Positions 35,327 through 43,370 of a DNA stretch of 51,987 bases are shown here, piece after piece. Source of the DNA: Endobacterium cereale. GTDB taxonomy: Bacteria; Pseudomonadota; Alphaproteobacteria; Rhizobiales; Rhizobiaceae. The DNA lies in contig NZ_WIXI01000034.1 of assembly GCF_009617585.1 (NCBI RefSeq), positions 1-51,987 of the forward strand, written 5' to 3'. The notes beneath the pieces are model-generated. The model worked only from the letters and a program-made list of their open reading frames with translations, made no database searches and was not told the origin of the DNA. Made by a program: the position numbers and the translations under genes. Positions within the stretch are counted from its first letter, which is position 1, and the number at the start of each line of letters is the position of its first letter.

Positions 35327-35713
35327 CTATTGGCGCGAGCCTGCCCGTCCGATCACATCCACCCGCTGGCAACTTCCGGTCGCCGGAATGATTTCGAGCT
35401 TTTCCCCTACTCGAAATTTTTCGCTGGGCCGGCCGATTCTGAATGGGTGCCGGCACGCATGGCTTTGCCCATCCGCTGCAATCCGGGTGAAGCTCAGGAG
35501 GCCGAATGTGAAAACATGCCTTTCGCCCTCACCGTATTGTGCCTCGTCCCAGACGGCCTCGATCGTCGCAACCGTCCGGTCAAAACTTTGCAGCCTCCAG
35601 AGATAAAGACCGCCGATCAGACCGAAAATGACCAACGCAGCCAGAAGACCGATTGCCTGCAGCCTGCGCATCTGCGCCATCACGGTGGCGTCTCTCGGAA
35701 AAACGGAATTCAT
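35327..35713 (-). CDS. Small membrane protein, possibly DUF3592-like
   Basis: The 128-residue protein has one membrane segment (about 20-40, IGLLAALVIFGLIGGLYLW) followed by a beta-rich soluble part (VATIEAVWDEAQY, FGLLSFTRIAADGQSHACRH, FRVGEKLEIIPATGSCQRV). The pattern of a membrane helix plus an AxI/V...VGEKxxxxP strand fits DUF3592, but it is a weak match. ATG 35713 has GGAG 5 bases upstream. It is on the same strand as the LAS-like membrane gene. Confidence 0.6.
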   Translation of the reverse strand: MNSVFPRDATVMAQMRRLQAIGLLAALVIFGLIGGLYLWRLQSFDRTVATIEAVWDEAQYGEGERHVFTFGLLSFTRIAADGQSHACRHPFRIGRPSEKFRVGEKLEIIPATGSCQRVDVIGRAGSRQ

Positions 35714-35848
35714 GGCGGCTCCGCAATCATGGTTTCATCCGTTACCAACATGCCATCGGACGATTGCCGATTGCTTTCGCGATCCGCTCTTGCCGCCACA
35801 AATTTCACATCCTAAACCGTCTCCACGATATTTTGAGGAGCCGCTGCC

Positions 35849-36334
35849 ATGTTCGAGACCGCCGCAATCGAAACCGAAGACAAGCCGGAATTCTATCGTC
35901 AGCTCACCCAGCAGCTGGCTGCCCTTCTCGAAAGCGAGCGGGATTTTATCGCCAATGCCGCCAACACGTCAGCACTGATTTTCCAGATGATGCCTGACCT
36001 CAACTGGGCCGGCTTCTACCTGATGAAGGAAGGCGAACTCGTGCTCGGCCCGTTTCAGGGCAAGACCGCCTGCGTGCGCATTCCGGTCGGTCGCGGCGTC
36101 TGTGGTGCAGCGGTCGAAAAACGCCAGTCCGTGCTTGTCGAGGATGTCCACGCCTTTCCCGGCCACATCGCCTGCGATGCCGCTTCGCGTTCGGAACTGG
36201 TCGTGCCGATTTTTCGCGGTGACGAAGTCATCGGCGTTATCGATCTCGACAGCCCGATTGCGTCGCGGTTCGATGGCGACGATCAGGCCGGCATCGAACG
36301 TGTCGCCGAAATTTTCCTGACCGCGAGCGCATAA
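35849..36334 (+). CDS. msrC: GAF-domain free methionine-(R)-sulfoxide reductase
   Basis: fRMsr reduces free methionine-R-sulfoxide and is a single GAF domain. In the 161 residues, three Cys sit at 75, 85 and 109 (GKTACVRIPVGRGVCGAAV and FPGHIACDAASRSE). The 10- and 24-residue spacing equals that of E. coli YebR/MsrC (Cys84, 94, 118, from memory). The GAF core shows LNWAGFYLM and VVPIFRGDEVIGVIDLDSP. The start has TGAGGAG 9 bases upstream. It converges on the gamma-glutamylcyclotransferase-like gene. Confidence 0.93.
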   Translation: MFETAAIETEDKPEFYRQLTQQLAALLESERDFIANAANTSALIFQMMPDLNWAGFYLMKEGELVLGPFQGKTACVRIPVGRGVCGAAVEKRQSVLVEDVHAFPGHIACDAASRSELVVPIFRGDEVIGVIDLDSPIASRFDGDDQAGIERVAEIFLTASA

Positions 36335-36345
36335 GCTTCAGCCAC

Positions 36346-36687
36346 TCACGCCTTCACATAGACCCATGCGAGAATGCCGGATTTGAGCGCGACCTCGATC
36401 CGCTTGTAATCGGACACTTCATAAGCGTCGGCGGCGGCAAGTTCCGCCGGCGTGATTCGAAACACCTTACCAGTCACTTCATCGGCGGGATTGCCGGAGG
36501 GCACGACGACCGGGTGGAACCGTTCGCCGCTTTTGGCCAGCACATCCGGATCGGTGATCTCGAGCATCTCCTTGGCGAACCCCGGCATGGCATCGTCAGT
36601 GCCGTCCAGCAGCCGTCCGAACGAGGATTTTTGCACCTCCGGATATTGCAGCGTCCCGTAGGAAAACAGAAAAACGGTCTCGTCCAT
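36346..36687 (-). CDS. Gamma-glutamylcyclotransferase-like (AIG2 family) protein
   Basis: The 113 residues start with VFLFSYGTLQYPEVQ, the AIG2/GGCT YGTL phosphate-loop-like motif. The catalytic Glu is expected in the AAADAYEVSDYKRI region, where AYE precedes the helix as in the family. The size fits small bacterial GGCT-fold proteins. Substrate unproven. Its ATG (36687) overlaps the start of the divergent GNAT frame by a couple of bases. Confidence 0.88.
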   Translation of the reverse strand: MDETVFLFSYGTLQYPEVQKSSFGRLLDGTDDAMPGFAKEMLEITDPDVLAKSGERFHPVVVPSGNPADEVTGKVFRITPAELAAADAYEVSDYKRIEVALKSGILAWVYVKA

Positions 36688-37282
36688 GCCAGATCCCTCT
36701 CAGTCAATCGTGCGCCAGACATATGCAATCCAAAGCCTGACCGCCACAGGCATGAGCGAAGAAGCGCAGGACGCGCAAACATTCTGCCTTCGCATCATCC
36801 GTGATTTCTACGGCATCGAATACAACAGCGACTGGCACGCGGATCTCGACAGTCTCACCGGCAGCGCCGAAAGCGGCTGGTATTCGTCGCAGAATGGTGG
36901 CGGTTTTCGCATCGTCCGCGACGAGGTGGGAAACATCATCGCCACGGGCGGCCTCTATAATCTCGCGCGCAAGCCCGGCACGTCTGCCCGTCTTGCAGGC
37001 CGTTATGGCGACCGAAAAATCTGCCAGATCGCCCGCGTCTACCTCGATCCTGCCATCCGCGGCAAGGGTCTCGGCAGCCGTATCGTCTCGGAACTGGAAG
37101 CGGATGCACGCGCTCTTGGTTATGACATCGCTTACCTGCATGCCGATGCGCAGACGCCGGCCACGCTGTCCTTCTGGGCCAGCCGTGGTTACCGGGAATT
37201 CGGCCGGTTTTCCTATCCTTCGCCGTCAGGCGGGATGGATACGTCGGTCGATTTCGACAAGGTACTGTCGCGTTCGACCTGA
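36686..37282 (+). CDS. GNAT-family N-acetyltransferase
   Basis: The GNAT fold is clear in the middle: IIATGGLYNLARK, ICQIARVYLDPAIRGKGLGSRIVSELEADARALGY (the R/Q-x-x-G-x-G/A acetyl-CoA loop RGKGLG), LHADAQTPATLSFWASRGYREFGRF. Target unknown. The start is uncertain: ATG 36686 would overlap the divergent gene start, while ATG 36752 (MSEEAQDAQTF) begins in a more natural place but has only ACAGG upstream. Confidence 0.85.
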   Translation: MPDPSQSIVRQTYAIQSLTATGMSEEAQDAQTFCLRIIRDFYGIEYNSDWHADLDSLTGSAESGWYSSQNGGGFRIVRDEVGNIIATGGLYNLARKPGTSARLAGRYGDRKICQIARVYLDPAIRGKGLGSRIVSELEADARALGYDIAYLHADAQTPATLSFWASRGYREFGRFSYPSPSGGMDTSVDFDKVLSRST

Positions 37283-37462
37283 AGACGCGGCACTAAACAC
37301 CTATCGGACCATAGGTGCGATACAGGCTGGATGACAAGGACATCAACGCACTTTACCTCATGCCCCCCGGCAAGCTGGTTCTGCCTGATCACGGCGAACT
37401 GGCTCGTGCCATCCTGCACCGTGGCGAAGGACTAAAACCTCTTCCGTCTCGACCTGCATCCG

Positions 37463-38413
37463 TCAAAGGTCGCAAAGCGCCTTTATCCGGGCGAACTGTT
37501 TGCCGGCATTTTTCAGATCAAACGACGCGGACGCGCCCTGCGGCGCGGAAAATTTCAGTGTCTCGGAGGCCGCGAGAATCTTGACGAGCACCGCCTTTGC
37601 AGTGTCGCCCTCAAGAAAAAGTTTGTTCGGGATCGCCTGCATTTTCAAATTCTGCCGGTCGCCATCGATCTCCATTTCGACCGGCAGCATTCCGCTCCAG
37701 GTCACGTCCTGACCGAAATCGACCGCGAACCCCAAATCGCGCTTTGCCGGATCGACATCACAGAGCGCCATGGCGACCACTGGCGTGCCGTCGCCCCTGT
37801 ATTTCTCAATCACCAGGTGATGCATGGCATTGCCACCGATCTTGAAATTCTCCAAAACGTCAATCTCCGTCTCTGCCTCCTTGCCCGTCGCCGGCCCCTT
37901 ACCCGTCAGCAAACGTTGCAATTCCTCCTGTGTCGGCAGCGGATCATTCGCTGTCCGGAGTGGTGCTTCCTCCTGCGTCACCCTACCCAGCAGCGAACTG
38001 CCGTCAAAATTGAGGATGACCGTCTCCCAATCGTCGTAGAGGTCATCGTAGGCGGCGAGGTCGAAAGGTGCGGCTTTCTTGATCGCGCGGACGGCGACGG
38101 CGGCAAATTCCGGGAAAAGCGGGTCGTCCGACACAGTCTCCACGACCGGCTCGGCAACCAGAGAACCGTCACGCTTGAGATTGAATCGAACACGCACAAT
38201 AGGCTGGGATGCCGGCACCTCAAGAACAAGCCAGTGGCGCACGACGGCCTTGAAAATCAACGCGCCGAGTTCTTGCTGGCGTTCTTCCGCGCTTTGCTCC
38301 TGCTGCGCAGCAATGCCATCCTCTGCCTCCGCTGTCGCAACCTGCCCGCCGTAAAACAGCGCGGCCAACAAGACTGCGCGCGTCAGCCCCTTCAATGTTG
38401 CAACCGAAATCAT
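37463..38413 (-). CDS. Periplasmic protein with TonB-C/TolA-C-like domain
   Basis: The 316-residue protein has a signal peptide (VLLAALFYGGQVATAEAE). Residues about 50-118 look like a TonB C-terminal or TolA-C domain: VRHWLVLEVPASQPIVRVRFNLKRDGSLVAEP, AAVAVRAIKKAAPFDLAAY. Unlike TonB it has no N-terminal membrane anchor with a Pro-rich spacer and no known partner nearby. A second beta-rich domain (about 185-316) contains MALCDVDPAKRDLGF and ends AGKQFARIKALCDL; the layout recalls invasion-associated locus B-like proteins, but I cannot prove it. GGGGG lies near the start. The OmpA-domain gene is directly upstream of the same strand, past a terminator. Confidence 0.7.
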   Translation of the reverse strand: MISVATLKGLTRAVLLAALFYGGQVATAEAEDGIAAQQEQSAEERQQELGALIFKAVVRHWLVLEVPASQPIVRVRFNLKRDGSLVAEPVVETVSDDPLFPEFAAVAVRAIKKAAPFDLAAYDDLYDDWETVILNFDGSSLLGRVTQEEAPLRTANDPLPTQEELQRLLTGKGPATGKEAETEIDVLENFKIGGNAMHHLVIEKYRGDGTPVVAMALCDVDPAKRDLGFAVDFGQDVTWSGMLPVEMEIDGDRQNLKMQAIPNKLFLEGDTAKAVLVKILAASETLKFSAPQGASASFDLKNAGKQFARIKALCDL

Positions 38414-38490
38414 ATCAAGCCCCCGCTATGTCATTTCGAGACCTGATCTAGCGCCGGCCCCTCTCCTGTCCAGTTGGTAAAAACCGCATA

Positions 38491-38525
38491 AAAAAGCCGC
38501 CGGGCGCAAACCCGGCGGCTTTCCG
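38491..38525 (-). terminator. Rho-independent terminator of the OmpA-domain gene
   Basis: AAAGCCGCCGGG (38493-38504) pairs with 38511-38522, a 12-bp perfect stem and 6-base loop. Minus-strand read ends in CTTTTTTA. It lies 23 bases past the stop (38545) and upstream of the TonB-C-like gene. Confidence 0.9.
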
Positions 38526-38544
38526 TTGTCGAGCCCGAGGTGCG

Positions 38545-40749
38545 TTACTTCTGCGCCACCGGCTTCACCAGCGGGGTGATGCGGCGGATGGTGACGCGGC
38601 GGTTGTCCTGTGACGGGCCATCCGTGCGCACCTTCAGGTAACGCTCGCCATACCCCTGCGTCGCCAGATTTTCCGGCGCGATATCGAAGGCATCGGTCAG
38701 CACGCGGGCAACCGATTCCGCACGTTCGTCGGACAGAACGAGGTTGCTGTCGTCGGAACCGACGGCATCGGTATGGCCTTCGATCAGGAAGGTTTCGGCC
38801 GGATCGCGTTCAAGCACTTCCTTGATCGCATCCGCCACCTTGCGCAACGAAGACGCCTGGTTCATCGGAATTTCGGCGCTGCCGGTCGCAAAGGTGATCG
38901 TATCGAGGTCGATACGGCGCACCTTGTCGCGGATACGTGCCGAATAGCGCACTTCATCCAGCGAATACACGCGTTCGACGCGCTCCACCGGCGGCTGTTC
39001 GAGGAACTCGTAATAATCCCTGTCCGGTTCGGTCGAGGTGTCGATGATATAGTCGTCCAGCGGCACCGTCAGGCGCATGGGCGGCAGGTCGAGACCCGGA
39101 TCGCGCCAGCGGCGCGGCTGGTCGCGGTCTTCCATCAGTTCCGGTGCGTAATAGAGCACGTATTCGCGGCCGTCATCGCCAATGCGCGAACGCTGCACCA
39201 CATCGCCGTAGCGGTTGCGGATTGTGACGATCTGCACACCGCCGTTACGCTCGATGATTTCGCGGGTACGACCGCCACGCAGGCGCTCGTATTCCGGCTC
39301 GTAACCCTCGTCGTAGAAACGACGGCTGTCGTCATGGCGTACGATCGTACGGTTGTCGAATTGCAGGATCACGCGGCCACCATCGCGGTCGCCTCCGCGT
39401 TCGCGAAAACCTTCGGGACGCTCAAAGCGCGGACGGCCATCGAGACGTTCGCCACGCTCGGCTGTTGCGGCTTCGAGCTTGATCGGCGGACGTGGACGTT
39501 CGCCGGGTGCAAGCGCCTGTGCCTCGGCATCGGAGGTCGGTGGCGGTGGCGGCGGGCCTGCGGGTGCGGCAACAGCCGGACCGCCTTCTGCTCCACCACG
39601 CGGCGGACGTGGACCACCTTCGCGAGGACCACGCGGCTGACCGGGCTGGCCCGGTGCGGCAGCAGCCGGTGCAGACGGATATTCCTTGGCGCTGTCGAGA
39701 ATGGCGGCACCGTTTTCGACCGGCAGAACGACCGGTCCGGTTGCGGATGCCGGATCCTTGGCGATTTCCTTGGCGCGCTCGATTTCTTCAGGTGTGCGCG
39801 GCCCTGCCGGCGGAGCGGCAGCCTGACCAGGTGCCGGCTGACCAGCGGGCGCAGGTGCGGCGCCCGGCATGACACCGGATTGATCCGGTGCGGCCTGGCC
39901 CGGCGCTGCGGGTGCTGTGCCTTCCGGTGCAGGCGCATTGCCTGCTGTCGGAGCCTGTCCGGGAGTGGTTTCACCGGCAGCAGGCGCCTGTCCTTCGGCC
40001 GGGCGGGCCGGACGTTCCGAAGGTGCGGCCGGCTCACCGGCTGCCGGCGGAGCGGTTTCGGCTGGACGAGAAGCCGGAGCCTGCGCATCCGGCTGCGGCG
40101 CTTCGGCCGGGCGCTCACCTCTTGGGCGTTCACCCTGAGGACGTTCGCCTCTCGGCCGTTCACCTTGCGGGCGGCCCTCGCCCTGCTGGGCATCACCACG
40201 CGGGCGTTCGCCACGGGGACGCTCGCCACCCGGCTGGGTCTCGCCATCCTGCTCCGTACGTGCCGGACGCTCGGGTCTCTGCGGGCGCTCCTTAGGCTGT
40301 TCAGCAGCCGGTGGTTCAGCGGCGGGCTTTTCGGCTGCGGGCGGCTGTTCTGCCGGTGCCTCGCGGCGGGGGCGCGGCGCTTCGGGTTCGGGGGCCGCCT
40401 GCGGCTCGCGTGCCCGCGGGGCAGGTTCTGGAGCAGCCTGTGGTTCAGCTGCCGGCGCTTCCGGGCGTTGCGGCTCGGGTGCTGCCTGAGGTTCCGGCGG
40501 CTGTTCGCGCGGACGCTCGGCCTGCGCCGGTGCCTCTTCCTGCTGCGGCGCGGCGCCAGGCGGAAGGATCGGCTGTTCGCCGGACGGTGCATCCTGCACC
40601 CGGATGATTTCGTTATGCGCCGGCACATTCATTGCGCCCGGCGCCATGGGGGCTGCCATTGCCGGCTGCCAGATCAATGACAGCGACAGCACAGGCATGG
40701 CCACGCCAGCCCTGAACTTCTTGGCCATCAAACGGTGTTTCTTCGACAT
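38545..40749 (-). CDS. OmpA-family protein with long Pro/Glu/Arg-rich region
   Basis: The 734-residue exported protein has a signal peptide (AGVAMPVLSLSLIWQPAMA), then an unusually long low-complexity stretch (about 50-400) rich in Pro, Ala, Glu, Gln, Gly and Arg, including tandem RPRGE/RPQGE units at about 166-216. A charged central region (EGFRERGGDRDGGRV; YEPEYERLRGGRTREIIERNGGVQIVTIRNRYGDVV) precedes a C-terminal OmpA peptidoglycan-binding domain from about 610 (TITFATGSAEIPMNQA, FLIEGHTDAVGSDDSNLVLSDERAESV, QGYGERYLKV). The domain anchors it to peptidoglycan. ATG 40749 has AAGGAGG. Role otherwise unknown; perhaps envelope structure. Confidence 0.88.
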   Translation of the reverse strand: MSKKHRLMAKKFRAGVAMPVLSLSLIWQPAMAAPMAPGAMNVPAHNEIIRVQDAPSGEQPILPPGAAPQQEEAPAQAERPREQPPEPQAAPEPQRPEAPAAEPQAAPEPAPRAREPQAAPEPEAPRPRREAPAEQPPAAEKPAAEPPAAEQPKERPQRPERPARTEQDGETQPGGERPRGERPRGDAQQGEGRPQGERPRGERPQGERPRGERPAEAPQPDAQAPASRPAETAPPAAGEPAAPSERPARPAEGQAPAAGETTPGQAPTAGNAPAPEGTAPAAPGQAAPDQSGVMPGAAPAPAGQPAPGQAAAPPAGPRTPEEIERAKEIAKDPASATGPVVLPVENGAAILDSAKEYPSAPAAAAPGQPGQPRGPREGGPRPPRGGAEGGPAVAAPAGPPPPPPTSDAEAQALAPGERPRPPIKLEAATAERGERLDGRPRFERPEGFRERGGDRDGGRVILQFDNRTIVRHDDSRRFYDEGYEPEYERLRGGRTREIIERNGGVQIVTIRNRYGDVVQRSRIGDDGREYVLYYAPELMEDRDQPRRWRDPGLDLPPMRLTVPLDDYIIDTSTEPDRDYYEFLEQPPVERVERVYSLDEVRYSARIRDKVRRIDLDTITFATGSAEIPMNQASSLRKVADAIKEVLERDPAETFLIEGHTDAVGSDDSNLVLSDERAESVARVLTDAFDIAPENLATQGYGERYLKVRTDGPSQDNRRVTIRRITPLVKPVAQK

Positions 40750-41003
40750 GGGACCTCCTTGGTGATCTCGCATCCCTGCAAAATTTCTGAACAAGACTCC
40801 TCTTGCGGGAGCTTGGCTCTGTTCGGGCTGCCCTCAACGGCTACCCATTAAAATTGTTCCCAAACCTGTACATGCAGGCCTGAACTCCACCTGAACGCTC
40901 CATTCAGGCAAAGCTGAGGCGGGCGCCGTCATCCGCCATTGCAAAACCACGTATTCCCGCTAAAAGCGCGCCCATATCAACCGGCACCGGAGAAGGACGC
41001 CCC

Positions 41004-41810
41004 ATGACCAAGATCGACGAGGAAGCCCTGGCCGAAGCCTATAACCGCGCACTGGAACTGGAAAAGTCCGGCGATCTCGATGCCGCCGCGAAAGCCTATG
41101 CGCAGGTGCTGGAAATCGACCCGGAAGACCATGGCGGCGCCGCCGTCCGTCTCGCATCCATGGGCCGTGGTGAAACCCCGCCGCGCGCGCCGGACGCCTA
41201 TGTCGAAACCCTTTTCGACCAACATGCCGAAAGTTTTGAGGACATTCTCGTCGAGCAGCTCGGTTACACCGTGCCGATGATGGTGCGCCAGCACCTGCAG
41301 TCGCTCGATCTCGGCCCCTTCAAACGCATGCTCGATCTCGGCTGCGGCACCGGCCTCACCGGTGGCACTCTGCGTGATATGGCGGAAGACATTACAGGTC
41401 TCGATATTTCCGAAAACATGGTGCAGATCGCCCATGAAAAGGATCTTTACGAGACGCTTTACGTCGGTGAGGTCGAGGATTTTCTCGAAGACAATGACGA
41501 CGAGCCTTTCGACCTGATCACCGCCACCGACGTCCTGCCCTATCTCGGTGCATTGGAGCCGATCTTCTTCGGTGCGGCCGAAAACATGGTCAAGGGCGGC
41601 ATTTTCGTGTTCTCCTCGGAAACCCTGCCGGCATCAGACGGTCGCCCCTATATTGTCGGCCCGCACCAGCGTTTCGTGCACACGGAAAGCTATATCCTCG
41701 ACCGCCTGAAAGAGACCGGTTTCGAACTGATCGAGATGTCGGAAATCAACGTGCGCATGCAGGATGGCGAGCCAAGCCCGGGCCATCTGGTGGTGGCACG
41801 ATTGAAGTAA
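41004..41810 (+). CDS. TPR-containing class I SAM-dependent methyltransferase
   Basis: The 268-residue protein begins with a short TPR-like helical pair (AEAYNRALELEKSGDLDAAAKAYAQVLEIDPED), then a class I methyltransferase: MLDLGCGTGLTGGTLRDM (motif I), ITGLDISENMVQIAHEK (acidic ribose loop), FDLITATDVLPYLG (motif IV/V), GGIFVFSSETL. Rhizobial relatives of this TPR-plus-methyltransferase layout exist but I know no proven substrate. ATG 41004 has GGAGAAGG. It is followed by a palindromic intergenic repeat. Confidence 0.87.
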   Translation: MTKIDEEALAEAYNRALELEKSGDLDAAAKAYAQVLEIDPEDHGGAAVRLASMGRGETPPRAPDAYVETLFDQHAESFEDILVEQLGYTVPMMVRQHLQSLDLGPFKRMLDLGCGTGLTGGTLRDMAEDITGLDISENMVQIAHEKDLYETLYVGEVEDFLEDNDDEPFDLITATDVLPYLGALEPIFFGAAENMVKGGIFVFSSETLPASDGRPYIVGPHQRFVHTESYILDRLKETGFELIEMSEINVRMQDGEPSPGHLVVARLK

Positions 41811-41831
41811 GAAAAAAGAAGCGACTTGCTT

Positions 41832-41900
41832 CCTTCTCCCCGGATGCGGGGAGAAGGTCCGGCACGCACGTTGCAGATTGGCAAGGCGTGCTCCGAGGAT
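41832..41900. repeat. Palindromic intergenic repeat (RIME/REP-like)
   Basis: CCTTCTCCCC (41832-41841) pairs with GGGGAGAAGG (41848-41857) around GGATGC; then GCACGC (41862-41867) pairs with GCGTGC (41886-41891), enclosing TTGC/GCAA (41871-41884). The rhizobial intergenic mosaic family carries a CTTCTCCCC/GGGGAGAAG palindrome, and the layout of consecutive palindromes fits. It may help end the methyltransferase transcript. A ccgaggatc segment nearby (41893-41901) recalls the palindrome inside uvrB. Confidence 0.6.
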
Positions 41901-41953
41901 CCGGCATGCCAACGACGACTGGGGCCGTCTCCCCCGTCCACCGGTTTACATCT

Positions 41954-42187
41954 TCAGTCCGCGGCGTCGTAACAGGTGGGCGCTTTTCTGAACCCGCCCC
42001 AATAGATCCACAGAGGTCGGCAGGACGGGCATTTCACCATGTGAGCCGCTTCCTGATTAAGGGCTTCCGTATCAAACGGATTTCTCCCTTGATCAAAATC
42101 CGTATCGGAAATCAGCAGCCACTCGATCGGATTGGGAATGTCTCCATAACTCAGACGCTCCCCGCATTTGCAGGCAATCGACGGCAT
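41954..42187 (-). CDS. Small zinc-ribbon-like conserved hypothetical protein (77 aa)
   Basis: The 77 residues contain a CxC at Cys6/Cys8 (ACKCGERLSYGDIPNP) and CPSC at Cys53/Cys56 (VKCPSCRPLWIYWGGF), a plausible four-Cys zinc ribbon. The MPSIACKCG...WLLISD layout recalls a conserved hypothetical family. It starts 2 bp past the DUF1501 stop on the same strand, so it may be the last gene of the DUF1800/DUF1501 operon. Function unknown. Confidence 0.65.
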   Translation of the reverse strand: MPSIACKCGERLSYGDIPNPIEWLLISDTDFDQGRNPFDTEALNQEAAHMVKCPSCRPLWIYWGGFRKAPTCYDAAD

Positions 42188-42189
42188 CG

Positions 42190-43368
42190 CTACCCTCTCA
42201 GATACACCGACCCCGTATCGAAACTCAGGCCCGGAAACACCTTGGTCGTCAGGTCCCCGGCAGAAACACCGTACTGCTTGTGGATCATCGCCGCCGCCAG
42301 TTCGCGCAGGTCGCCTGTCGGCATCAGGTCGCGGCCTTCATACAGCTGGTCTTCTGCCAGCCCCGGCCAGTTTCCAAAAATCTTGCCGCCGTCGACGGCA
42401 CCGCCCGCCAGAACCGCCACGCCGCCGGTCCCGTGATCCGTACCACCACTGCCGTTTTCACGTGCCGTACGACCAAATTCGGTCATGGCCAGAACAGCGG
42501 TCTTGCTCCAGGCATCCGCGCCCATGCTGTCCTTCAGCGTGGTGATCGCCAGCGCCAGCGTGCCCGCCACCTGCGCGAACTGCGCCTTCTGGTTCACATG
42601 CGTGTCCCAGCCGTTGATGGAAAAACTGCCGATCCGATAGTCGCGCGCCAAAAGGTTTCCGGCCAGTTTCGCCATTTCGGCCACACCGGTGCCACGCTTG
42701 CCGCTGGCATAAAGTGGATCGGTCGACATATCGGTGCGCACCGCCTCTTCGAAGGCCTTGGAGAACCCCCGGTCACCGGCATAAAGCCTTTCCAGAAAAC
42801 GCACTTCGTCATCGGCGAGCGCCACATCCGATTGCGCAGACCACACGTCGACATCGTTGGGGCCGGAGAGGATCAGTTCCATCGAGGTGTTGATGTCGAT
42901 CGCCCTGCGGCTCGCCGTGCGCGGAATGGCCGCCAGCGCGCGGTTCAGCCATCCATTGCGCTCGCGCTTCTCGGCACCGCCGCTTTCGAGAATATCCTGT
43001 CCGTCAAAATGGCTGCGCTCGTTGCGGTAAGGCGTCGAAACAGCATGCACGAAGGCAAGCTCACGCGCCTGCCACAGGGGCATCAGCGACTTTGCAGCCG
43101 GGTGCAAACCAAACCGGCCATCGAGATCGGTCAGGCCCGTGTCGGGCGTCAGTGCCAGCTTCGGCCGCAAGCCTGCGTAGGCTGCATCACCATAGGGCTG
43201 CAACAGGTCGAGCCCATCCATCGCCCCGCGCAGGATGATCGTCACGAAGCGGGCATCACCGGGCGTCGCGGCAAAGCTTACCGGCGTCATCACCGGCATG
43301 GCGGCAAGGCAGCAGGCAGAAGCGAGGAAGCCGCGGCGCGACAGTCGAAAATCCTTCGAAGCGTCCAT
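42190..43368 (-). CDS. DUF1501 (sulfatase-like) Tat-exported protein
   Basis: The 392-residue protein begins with a Tat signal: LSRRGFLASACCLAAMPVM, Arg-Arg then Phe-Leu. The family is DUF1501, distantly related to alkaline phosphatase/sulfatase folds: RFVTIILRGAMDGLDLLQPYGD, FGLHPAAKSLMPLWQARELAFVHAV, SHFDGQDILESG, SINGWDTHVNQ, TEFGRTARENGSGGTDHGTGGVAVLAGGAV. Many DUF1501 genes are paired with DUF1800, as here. The start could be ATG 43374, which overlaps the DUF1800 stop (ATGA), or ATG 43368, chosen because AGGAG then lies 6 bases upstream. Role unproven. Confidence 0.88.
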   Translation of the reverse strand: MDASKDFRLSRRGFLASACCLAAMPVMTPVSFAATPGDARFVTIILRGAMDGLDLLQPYGDAAYAGLRPKLALTPDTGLTDLDGRFGLHPAAKSLMPLWQARELAFVHAVSTPYRNERSHFDGQDILESGGAEKRERNGWLNRALAAIPRTASRRAIDINTSMELILSGPNDVDVWSAQSDVALADDEVRFLERLYAGDRGFSKAFEEAVRTDMSTDPLYASGKRGTGVAEMAKLAGNLLARDYRIGSFSINGWDTHVNQKAQFAQVAGTLALAITTLKDSMGADAWSKTAVLAMTEFGRTARENGSGGTDHGTGGVAVLAGGAVDGGKIFGNWPGLAEDQLYEGRDLMPTGDLRELAAAMIHKQYGVSAGDLTTKVFPGLSFDTGSVYLRG

Positions 43369-43370
43369 CG

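Noticed and set aside
37315..37584. 89-codon open frame between the GNAT and TonB-C-like genes
   Set aside because: It overlaps the C-terminal 120 bases of the minus-strand gene, and past about 40 residues becomes Arg/Ser-rich; I see no family. A gene remnant is possible but not supported.
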